A stretch of 11,439 bases of DNA from Opitutus sp. GAS368 (lineage in GTDB: Bacteria > Verrucomicrobiota > Verrucomicrobiia > Opitutales > Opitutaceae): assembly GCA_945861235.1 (NCBI GenBank), contig CAMATV010000063.1, positions 1 to 11,439 of the forward strand. The letters are read 5' to 3'. This document shows positions 1 through 6,234 of the stretch, piece by piece. The notes beneath the pieces are model-generated. The model saw only the letters and a program-made list of their open reading frames with translations. It was not told the origin of the DNA and did not search any database. The first letter of the stretch is position 1; each line of letters opens with the position of its first letter. Made by a program: the position numbers and the translations under genes.

Positions 1-350
1 TGACTGCGACGGATGACGACGGTGCAGGTGCCGTTAATTTTGGCGCGAGCGATGGCGAGATCGAGGGCCCGCACGACGAGCCAAGGCCCGGGAAGGCGCT
101 GGCCGTCCCACGTAATCGCAGCGGGCCAATCGGCGATGACGCGGGGCTCGCCGGTTTTTGTCATCGCGCCTTTTTCGATTTCCGCGAGATAAGCAGGCAG
201 GAGCGCGAGGCCGTGGGTTGTGTGGCCGAGGAGATCGGCTTCGACGAGGATGGCAGCGACGGTGGCGGCTTTGTCGGCATCGAGTCCGGCGCGGAGGAGC
301 AGCGCGGTGGCGTAGGCGATGAGTGCGGGGGCTGAGTGGCGCGCGGGCAT
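1..350 (-). CDS. Malate/L-lactate dehydrogenase-family (LDH2/YiaK-type) oxidoreductase, N-terminal part
   Basis: Partial gene: 116 codons are visible from the ATG at 350-348, and the rest lies left of the window. The family consists of soluble NAD(P)-dependent 2-oxoacid/2-hydroxyacid oxidoreductases, usually about 330-360 residues (malate, L-lactate, sulfolactate, ureidoglycolate and diketogulonate enzymes), unrelated to classical LDH. Family signatures seen: a helical start, then 'EADLLGHTTHG' at residues 37-47, matching the family pattern in which the last His (H46 here) corresponds to the proposed catalytic His of YiaK; 'LPAYLAEIEKG' at 51-61; 'WDGQRLPG' near 83-90; and 'TVVIRRS' just before the edge, with the next codon beginning CA (His or Gln). 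The ATG leaves the normal short N-terminal lead, and no other start was seen just upstream. No Shine-Dalgarno sequence precedes it. It lies 295 bp downstream of TBDR1 on the same strand. The substrate cannot be assigned. Confidence 0.85.
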   Translation of the reverse strand, partial: MPARHSAPALIAYATALLLRAGLDADKAATVAAILVEADLLGHTTHGLALLPAYLAEIEKGAMTKTGEPRVIADWPAAITWDGQRLPGPWLVVRALDLAIARAKINGTCTVVIRRS

Positions 351-467
351 GGGCGGGAGTAAAGGACAGAAGATAAAAACTCTCCAGCCTTTCGGCGGGA
401 GAGTGAGAAGGAGTCGGCGGATCGTCGCGACGGCGGCGGCGCGCCCCCGTGGATAGAAACGGTCGGA

Positions 468-562
468 ATTTGTCATGGCGAGCCCGGGCTCGGCGGGCTG
501 GGCAATCCACCTGAAGCTCCCGGATGGATCGCTACGCCGCTACGCTCCTCGCGATGACAAAT
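468..562. repeat. 95-bp palindromic interspersed repeat
   Basis: Terminal inverted repeats 468-482 (ATTTGTCATGGCGAG) and 548-562 match at 14 of 15 positions. The symmetry continues inward, with 'GCAATCCACC' in the left half facing 'GGATGGATCGC' in the right half, around a centre near 515. The ends resemble a repeat class recalled from many bacterial genomes ('GTCAT-GCGAG ... GCAATCC'). It lies in the gap between the TBDR1 stop and the dehydrogenase start. It encodes no credible protein and has no T-tract on the minus-strand exit side, so it is not a typical terminator, although the RNA would fold strongly. The palindrome is seen directly; the mobile-repeat interpretation is inference. Confidence 0.75.
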
Positions 563-587
563 ATAAATGCATTCCCCACCCCTTCAC

Positions 588-606
588 CCAAGGCGGCGCG
601 CCTTGG
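588..606 (-). other. Stem-loop downstream of TBDR1
   Basis: A perfect 7-bp stem (CCAAGGC at 588-594, GCCTTGG at 600-606) closes a 5-nt loop about 40 bp past the TBDR1 stop codon. In the minus-strand direction it is followed by a G-rich stretch rather than T residues, so it is at best a weak or factor-assisted terminator or an mRNA 3'-end stabiliser. Confidence 0.35.
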
Positions 607-626
607 TCCAGCGCTTGGTCCAGCGC
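603..626. repeat. 12-bp direct tandem repeat
   Basis: TTGGTCCAGCGC occurs twice with no gap (603-614 and 615-626), between the TBDR1 stop codon and the stem-loop, overlapping the outer end of that stem. It probably arose by slippage; no function is apparent. Confidence 0.7.
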
Positions 627-645
627 CCGAGATGACTACACCTGC

Positions 646-3600
646 TCAAAGGTCGAACGTCGTCGTGAAGATAAACTGGCGGGGGTCGATGATGCGGTAC
701 GAGTAGAACTTTCCGTTCGGGTTGACCCCCACGCCTTGGAGGCGGCCGCTCTCGGTGGCATTGCGGATGTTGAGCTGGAAGCGCGTGCCAATCTTGTTGC
801 GGAACAGCTTCGTCCGGTAGCTGAGATTGAGATCGATATTGGAGGTCGGCTTGTCGAACACGGGTTTGTTCTTGTCGAGCGCGCGCACGATGCCGTCGGC
901 TTCCGGTGCCGCGCCGAGGTAGCCGATGGCCGCCTCGCTGGCCCAGCGGTAGGAACCGCCGATCGAACTGGTCTTCAGCCACGAGTGGGAGTCAGCCAGC
1001 GCTCCCAGACCGGCGAGTTGGAAACTGGTGGTCAGGTTGAGCGAGTATTGACGGGACTGGGGTTTCCGCTTGCCCGAATTCGCGTTGGCCTGGCCAAGCG
1101 GAGTCGCCACGTTGGTTGTGAAATAATTCACCGGCTGACCATTGCTGCCCTGGGAGGTCGTCCACCACAGGCCGCCGGCGCCCACCAACTGCCCGCCGCC
1201 CGGCAGGGGATCGGTCGGGATGCGCACCGTAGTCCAGAACGGCAGGCGCTCGTCCACGAACCTCTGCATAAACACCGAGATATTGGAATCGATCGCCTCC
1301 TGCTTGGTGCCAGCCGTCTTCAGCGTCCAATAGCGGTTGGGATTAAATTGCAGCTCAAGTTCCCAGCCGCGGGACACGGCGTCGTTCGCATCCGAAATGG
1401 TCTTACCCGCGACGCTGGCGATGTAGGCCGTGGTCTGACCGATCAACTTGGCGGCTTGCTCCTGCGCCTGACTCAGCGTCAACGCGGGGTTGATCTGCTG
1501 ATACCAACCGGTCGCCGCATCGAAGAGCCCGAACGTGAGGTTTTGGCCGGAGTTGTCGAAATCGATCGCGAGCGCGCGCGTGGCGACGACGCCGATGCCG
1601 GAACGCGTGTGCACCTGCATCGTCTCGTGGTGGGTGACCCGGGCCGAGAACTTGTTGTCGAACATCGACAGACCAAAACCGTATTCCTTCGACTGGCCGG
1701 TCGGGTTCGGCAGCTCCTGCAAATACAGGTTGTAGGCGGTGTCCGCCGGCTGGAAGGAATTAGAGGTGTTATAGTAAGTGTAGAAGCCACGGGTCGTCTC
1801 TGCGGCAAAGCGGGCCAGGCCGGTGCCGTTCTGCGCCACGTTGCTGAGGAACGATAGTTCGCGAAACGGTTTAAGGACGACGCCCTTGGTCGTGGTTTCG
1901 CCGGACCGGTTGCGCGGAATGCCGCCGAAATTGTTCAAATTCTCCTCGTTGAGGTAACCGAAAACGGGATTCGTCGGAAGATTGTCGCGCGTGGTGACGC
2001 GATCTTTGCGCTGGCCGAACGTGGTCACGATCTGGTCGCTGAGGAAAAAGCTCTGGACGCTGCCGCCGATGGTGCGGATCTTTTTCTTCTGCTGGCCGAG
2101 GGCGAAGTAAACTTCCTGAATGTTGACCGGCTCGGCCAAATTGTAGGCGGTTGAGGTAGCGCCGGCGTAGGAAGCGAGGAAATTTCCGGTGTTTCTGACC
2201 GCGCCGGTATTGGCATATTCGATGGCACCGCCCTTGGAACCCATGTAGTAAAGTGGATACATGAGCGAGCCGTTGTTATTGATGATGTTGGAGGTCGCTG
2301 TGATGGTGGCCGCGCCCGGATTGAAGTTCGGGTTGTCGATGACCGTATCATGATAGCGCAGGTTACTCGGAGCGGCGATGCTGTAGCGATACTCGCCGTA
2401 ACCGATGCCGCGGTGCATGCCCAGCCACTTGAAGAGGTTCTTCTCGCGACGCAGGTCGACTTGGTAGGCGAGCTGGGCGCGATAGGTGTCGTTTAAGACC
2501 GGCTTGCGAAACTCCTGCGGATTCACGCCCCCGATAAAGGGCCGGAGGAAATAGGGGTTGGCGCGACCGTCGGGCAGGCGCTCGTTGACATCGACCTGCA
2601 GCGTGGTGCCGACGCCATCGAGCTGGCCAATGAACTGGCGGCGATAGTCCTGCTGGTCCTCGCGGCGCCACGCGAGGTTGAGGTCGAGGCGCTGGCGCTG
2701 GGTCTGGAACAGACTCTGGTCGAGACCCGCATTCAACAGGACCGCGCGCTGAATCTGAAAACCGGATGCGGCCAGATTCACCTCTTCCCAATCGTAAATC
2801 GCCTTGTTCGTCGTGCCCGCGATCTTATACAGCGGTCCGCCGGACAATTCGCCGCTGATGGACACCATCTGCTGGGTCGTGGTCAGCCCCAAGAGGGGAT
2901 TGTTCACATTGGCCGCCTTGGTGATCAGCTCGATCTTGCCGTTGTCAATGAACTGCAAAATGCGCGTGGCCCCGAAACCGCCGGCGAGGCCGAACGGGAT
3001 GACCCCCACGGGCTGCTTCACTCCATTGATGGTGCCGGTGAACGTGATCGGATCCCACGTCGGGCTGCCCCGGGATCTCCACAGCGTGAGACTGTCGCGC
3101 GGCGTGAGCGAGTTAGCGCGCTGCCCGAACTGGTGAAAATGTTCGAGCGAGACGGTCAACGTCGTGGTGCGATGCGGCCGGAAGGTCACCGCCATCTGCT
3201 GGCGGTTGGTCCGGTCCACCGACGGCTTGCGAACGTAGCCGGTCTCGTTGTAAACGGCGGAAAAACGCATCGCCAAGACGTTTTTCAACAGCGGGCGGTT
3301 GAGGTCCAAGCTCACGCGGAAGCCGCCAAAATTGTCCACGCGGGATGACAAAGAACTGGACTCGCGGCTGAGGTTTCCGCGGCTGGCGACGAGGTTGACG
3401 GTGCCGCCGGCGTCGGCCAGGCCGGCGAGAGTAGAGTTGGGCCCGCGCGCGATTTCGACCGCATCGATGTTATAGGTGTCGATCGGGATGGTGGAGCTGG
3501 ACGTGATACCGCCGATGGCGATGTTGGCGGAGGACAGGCCGCGGATGCGGTTGGCCCCAGTGGGATTGCCGGCGACGTTGTCCCACACGCCCTCGCCGCG

Positions 3601-4089
3601 GTTGTCGTTGGTGAGATCGGTGAACTGCCCCGTGCCCTCGGTGCCGACCTCATAGAGAAAGATGTCGTTGATATCGAGGGCGGCGGTGTCGAGGAGCTGC
3701 TGCTTGGTGACGACGGAGACGGAGCCGGCGAGATCCTCGAGTTTGGAATTGAGGCGGGTGCCGGAGAGTGTGCTGAACGCGGCGTAGCCTTTGTCGCTAC
3801 CGGCGGTGACCTCGAACGGCGAAAGGGCGACGACTTCGCCCGGGGCGGAGGAAGTGCCGGACGCGGTCTCGACGGTGCCCGAAGTCTTGGCCTCGTCGGC
3901 GCGCTGGACGGCGAGTTCGTCGGCGTCGAGCTTACCGTTTTTGTTCTTGTCGTATTTCGCGAGCGCCTTGGCGTCGGCCGAGGCCGATGCGGGCAAAGAC
4001 TGGGCGTGGGCGGAGGCGAGCGCGAGGAGCGCGGACGCGAGCGGGAGGAAACGGCGCGAAGCGCGGGACAGGGCAGTGTTACGGTGCAT
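646..4089 (-). CDS. TonB-dependent outer-membrane receptor with N-terminal EF-hand (TBDR1)
   Basis: An 1147-aa outer-membrane active transporter of the TonB-dependent family, which imports a ligand using inner-membrane TonB-ExbBD energy. Order: signal peptide at residues 1-29 (basic n-region, Leu/Ala core, 'AHA' before Gln30); an EF-hand calcium loop 'DKNKNGKLDADE' at 47-58; a TonB-box-like 'VVALSPFEV' at 86-94; a plug from about 105 to 235 with 'DINDIFLYE' (139-147), 'NRIRGL' (180-185) and 'VEIARGPNS' (211-219); then a long beta-barrel. The last residues are FTTTFDL, so the chain ends in Leu rather than the usual aromatic residue. Plug and C-terminus are clearly paralogous to TBDR2, which lacks the EF-hand extension. 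The ATG at 4089 is chosen because it directly precedes the signal peptide; no Shine-Dalgarno is visible. The start lies 149 bp downstream of the TPR membrane-protein gene. The ligand is unknown. Confidence 0.95.
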   Translation of the reverse strand: MHRNTALSRASRRFLPLASALLALASAHAQSLPASASADAKALAKYDKNKNGKLDADELAVQRADEAKTSGTVETASGTSSAPGEVVALSPFEVTAGSDKGYAAFSTLSGTRLNSKLEDLAGSVSVVTKQQLLDTAALDINDIFLYEVGTEGTGQFTDLTNDNRGEGVWDNVAGNPTGANRIRGLSSANIAIGGITSSSTIPIDTYNIDAVEIARGPNSTLAGLADAGGTVNLVASRGNLSRESSSLSSRVDNFGGFRVSLDLNRPLLKNVLAMRFSAVYNETGYVRKPSVDRTNRQQMAVTFRPHRTTTLTVSLEHFHQFGQRANSLTPRDSLTLWRSRGSPTWDPITFTGTINGVKQPVGVIPFGLAGGFGATRILQFIDNGKIELITKAANVNNPLLGLTTTQQMVSISGELSGGPLYKIAGTTNKAIYDWEEVNLAASGFQIQRAVLLNAGLDQSLFQTQRQRLDLNLAWRREDQQDYRRQFIGQLDGVGTTLQVDVNERLPDGRANPYFLRPFIGGVNPQEFRKPVLNDTYRAQLAYQVDLRREKNLFKWLGMHRGIGYGEYRYSIAAPSNLRYHDTVIDNPNFNPGAATITATSNIINNNGSLMYPLYYMGSKGGAIEYANTGAVRNTGNFLASYAGATSTAYNLAEPVNIQEVYFALGQQKKKIRTIGGSVQSFFLSDQIVTTFGQRKDRVTTRDNLPTNPVFGYLNEENLNNFGGIPRNRSGETTTKGVVLKPFRELSFLSNVAQNGTGLARFAAETTRGFYTYYNTSNSFQPADTAYNLYLQELPNPTGQSKEYGFGLSMFDNKFSARVTHHETMQVHTRSGIGVVATRALAIDFDNSGQNLTFGLFDAATGWYQQINPALTLSQAQEQAAKLIGQTTAYIASVAGKTISDANDAVSRGWELELQFNPNRYWTLKTAGTKQEAIDSNISVFMQRFVDERLPFWTTVRIPTDPLPGGGQLVGAGGLWWTTSQGSNGQPVNYFTTNVATPLGQANANSGKRKPQSRQYSLNLTTSFQLAGLGALADSHSWLKTSSIGGSYRWASEAAIGYLGAAPEADGIVRALDKNKPVFDKPTSNIDLNLSYRTKLFRNKIGTRFQLNIRNATESGRLQGVGVNPNGKFYSYRIIDPRQFIFTTTFDL
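3916..3951 (-). other. EF-hand loop coding segment in TBDR1
   Basis: Codons 47-58 encode DKNKNGKLDADE, a 12-residue canonical EF-hand loop: Asp at position 1, Asn at 3, Asn at 5, Gly at 6, a hydrophobic residue at 8, Asp at 9 and Glu at 12. The flanking residues 'ALAKY' and 'LAVQRADEAK' could form the two helices. It is a single loop located between the signal peptide and the TonB box, so it would face the periplasm. Calcium binding is inferred from the motif only. Confidence 0.7.
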
Positions 4090-4163
4090 GGGAACAGGTC
4101 AGGGTGATGAAGGTGGCTTGCGTGCGGCGGTCAGCAGGGTGGCGCCGCATCGAGCTATGGGTA

Positions 4164-4193
4164 ATTAAATGTTTCCGCACCCACCACGAACAA
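4164..4193 (-). promoter_or_regulatory. Possible sigma70-like promoter for TBDR1
   Basis: On the minus strand a -10-like TTTAAT (4164-4169, one mismatch to TATAAT) lies 18 bp from a poor -35-like TTGTTC (4188-4193). It would give a leader of roughly 65-70 nt before the TBDR1 ATG. This A/T-rich patch stands out in otherwise GC-rich DNA. The -35 match is weak and Opitutaceae promoter rules are not well known to me, so this is only a candidate. Confidence 0.3.
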
Positions 4194-4238
4194 GCAACGC
4201 CGGGTTGGTTCTGACAGTCCGCCATTGATCGGAGCGGC

Positions 4239-6137
4239 TCAGCGCAGGGCAGCGCGGGCGATCTGGAGGTTTTCGCGAGTACGGGCGTCGTCGGGACGAA
4301 GGCGGAGCGACATCTCGTAGCAAACAATCGCGTCGCGGGGCCGGCCATCGAGCAAGAGAACGTTGCCGAGATTGGCGTGGGCGTCCGCATCGGATGGCTC
4401 CTGCCGAAGGACGGCGCGAAAGTGTTCCGCTGCCGGGGCCAACCGCTCGGCACGCGCCAGAAGTAGCCCAAGCCGGCGGTGCGCGGTGAGGTCATCCGGC
4501 GCGAGCCGCAAAATGGCTTTGAAATGGATTTCCACGTCGGCGAGTCGACCGGCCTGTTCGGCGAGGCGCGCGAGCTGGCGGTGGGCGTCAGCATGGTCGG
4601 GCGCGAGGCGGACGGTGGCCGCTAAATGGAGGAGTGCCTCGGCGGTGCGCGCTTCGGCGAGGAGGGCGACGGCCCAATTATAGTGGGCGGTGACGTAGCC
4701 GGGATCGAGCGCGAGCGCGCGGGTGAAACGGTCGTGCGCCTCGGCGGGTCGGCCGGCGTGGTGGAGCGCGAGCGCGAGATTGTGGTGCGCGCGGGGGTTG
4801 GCCGGAAGTTTGGCGGCGGTGTCGCTCCAGATGGTGACGGCGTCGCGGAAGTCGTGATTGCGCGCAACCGTCACGGTGAAACCCGCGAGCCCGAGAACCG
4901 CGAGGAGCGCGGGCCCGCGCGCACCACAACGAACCTGCACCGCGATGACGACGAGGCTCATGACCGCGGCGAGCGGCAGATACAGGCGATGCTCGGCCAT
5001 CGTCTGCGTGACGAGCGGCACGAAGCTCGAACTCGGGGCGAGGATTAGAAAAAACCACGCCCCGGCGAAGCCGAGGGCACGGCGCGACGGACGGCGGTCG
5101 CAGGCGGCCGCGACCGTGGCGAAAAGAAGCGCAAGGATAACGAGGCCCTGCCACCAGACCGCCGCGAGGGAGCGCGTGACGGCGGTGCCGTAGTCAAGCA
5201 GGAGTGGATACGGCCAGAGGGAGAGCCGCAGGTAGAGCACGAGCGCTTCGCATTGGGTGAGGAGATAAGCCCACGGCGACACGCCGAGCGCGAAACCGGC
5301 GGAGGCACCACGCGCGCCGGAGTTGAGCGCGAGCAAGGCGAGGAGCACGAGCCACGTGGCCGCGAGAGCGACGTAGAAAGCGCGGCGAGCGCGCCATGCG
5401 CCGGCGAAGCTGCGCGCGACGAACGTGCGGTCGTAGAGGAAGACGAGGACGGGCGCAGTAACCATGACCTCCTTCGAGGCCATGCCCACCGCACATGAAA
5501 CGACTGCGAGGACAAGCCAAGTGGGCGAGGTAGGCTCGGGGTCGTGCGAGGCTTTAGCCCGCAACTCCGCGGCGATTTCAGACGCGGGCTGAAGCCCCGC
5601 GCTACCTCGGGCGAAGGCGTAGAGGGTGAAGAGGTAAAGGAGGCCGCACAGGGATTCGGTGCGTTGCGCAATGCAGGTAACCGATTCGGTCTGCAGCGGA
5701 TGGAGGGCCCAAAGCGACGCGGCCGCTAACGCCGCTACGTCGCGGTTAAACACGGACAGTTTAGGTTGCAGTGAGGCGAACGTCCGGCGGAGGAGTCCGA
5801 GCAACGTGAGCGCGGCCAAGGCGTGGATCGCGAGGTTGAGCGCGTGGTAGCTCCACACGTTTTCGCCCGAGAGCGCATAGTTGACGGCGAAGGAAACATT
5901 CACGACCGGGCGACCAGTCGTCGTGCTGCCGTCGGCCGGAGGGAGAAAAACCGCCAACGAATCGAGACGACGAATCGTGGGGTTTTCGAGGATCGCGCCG
6001 GCGTCGTCGAAGAGGAAGGGGGCATGAAGCGTGTTCGCGTAGGCGAGCACGACGGCGAAGACGAGGCACGCGGGGGCGGGCCAGCGCCACGCAAAGGCGC
6101 GCGGGGCGGATTTACTGCGGGCGGGGACGGCTGCCAT
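4239..6137 (-). CDS. TMTC-like multi-pass membrane protein with C-terminal TPRs (putative GT-C glycosyltransferase)
   Basis: 632 residues. The N-terminal two thirds are hydrophobic, with roughly ten membrane segments (for example about 23-37, 99-117, 207-222, 252-272, 353-373, 384-402). The first extracytoplasmic loop has 'HAPFLFDDAGAILENP' with the Asp44-Asp45 pair, the acidic motif expected of lipid-sugar-dependent GT-C enzymes. Other signatures recalled from TMTC/TPR proteins are 'GRPVVNVSFAVNYALSG' (75-91), 'HPLQTESV' (146-153), 'SKEVMVTAP' (221-229) and 'AEHRLYLPLA' (381-390). Five 34-residue TPRs fill about 447-616. Eukaryotic TMTCs are O-mannosyltransferases; whether this one transfers sugar, and to what, is inference. 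Residues 177-204 are encoded by a palindromic repeat. The ATG at 6137 lies only 34 nt past the TBDR2 terminator and lacks a Shine-Dalgarno. No terminator separates it from TBDR1, so read-through is possible. Confidence 0.85.
   Translation of the reverse strand: MAAVPARSKSAPRAFAWRWPAPACLVFAVVLAYANTLHAPFLFDDAGAILENPTIRRLDSLAVFLPPADGSTTTGRPVVNVSFAVNYALSGENVWSYHALNLAIHALAALTLLGLLRRTFASLQPKLSVFNRDVAALAAASLWALHPLQTESVTCIAQRTESLCGLLYLFTLYAFARGSAGLQPASEIAAELRAKASHDPEPTSPTWLVLAVVSCAVGMASKEVMVTAPVLVFLYDRTFVARSFAGAWRARRAFYVALAATWLVLLALLALNSGARGASAGFALGVSPWAYLLTQCEALVLYLRLSLWPYPLLLDYGTAVTRSLAAVWWQGLVILALLFATVAAACDRRPSRRALGFAGAWFFLILAPSSSFVPLVTQTMAEHRLYLPLAAVMSLVVIAVQVRCGARGPALLAVLGLAGFTVTVARNHDFRDAVTIWSDTAAKLPANPRAHHNLALALHHAGRPAEAHDRFTRALALDPGYVTAHYNWAVALLAEARTAEALLHLAATVRLAPDHADAHRQLARLAEQAGRLADVEIHFKAILRLAPDDLTAHRRLGLLLARAERLAPAAEHFRAVLRQEPSDADAHANLGNVLLLDGRPRDAIVCYEMSLRLRPDDARTRENLQIARAALR
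5526..5609. repeat. In-frame REP-like palindromic repeat inside the TPR membrane-protein gene
   Basis: Arms 5546-5562 (GCGAGGCTTTAGCCCGC) and 5584-5600 (GCGGGCTGAAGCCCCGC) are inverted repeats matching at 15 of 17 positions. An outer 8-bp inverted pair, CGAGGTAG, lies at 5526-5533 and 5602-5609 and places a GTAG tetranucleotide at each outward end. This head plus GC-rich hairpin layout is that of RAYT-associated REP elements paired head-outward. The 84-bp element is an exact multiple of three and encodes residues 177-204 of the host protein without a stop. The left arm has about 11-12 extra bases compared with the right, so it may be partly decayed. Confidence 0.65.
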
Positions 6138-6162
6138 GGGTGACGAGCGTAGGTGAACGGCG

Positions 6163-6196
6163 GAAAAGAAAAAGCTCCCTCTTGCGGAGGGAGCTT
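6163..6196 (-). terminator. Second, strong intrinsic terminator after TBDR2
   Basis: A perfect 10-bp stem (AAGCTCCCTC at 6172-6181, GAGGGAGCTT at 6187-6196) with a 5-nt loop is followed, reading the minus strand, by a T-rich tract (TTTTTCTTTTCC, read from 6173 down). It lies about 40 bp past the TBDR2 stop codon and immediately before the short leader of the TPR membrane-protein gene. Confidence 0.85.
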
Positions 6197-6206
6197 GCAG
6201 GGAAGG

Positions 6207-6227
6207 AAAAAGCGACCGGGCGGTCGC
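6207..6227 (-). terminator. First intrinsic terminator after TBDR2
   Basis: A 6-bp stem (GCGACC at 6212-6217, GGTCGC at 6222-6227) with a 4-nt loop is followed on the minus strand by five T residues (complement of 6207-6211). It starts 7 bp after the TBDR2 stop codon and forms a tandem pair with the longer terminator at 6163-6196. Confidence 0.65.
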
Positions 6228-6234
6228 GCTCCCG

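Noticed and set aside
34..510. 158-aa minus-strand ORF near the left edge
   Set aside because: It is an Arg/Pro-rich frame overlapping the dehydrogenase gene, whose own frame gives unmistakable family motifs.
475..1857. 460-aa plus-strand ORF antisense to TBDR1
   Set aside because: It is the mirror of a well-supported receptor gene in GC-rich DNA, has low-complexity Arg/Val/Gly-rich composition and no recognisable domain, and starts inside a palindromic repeat.
5544..5729. Plus-strand ORF encoding 'RGLKPRATSGE'
   Set aside because: This peptide is what the REP-like palindrome gives when translated on the opposite strand; it is not a gene.
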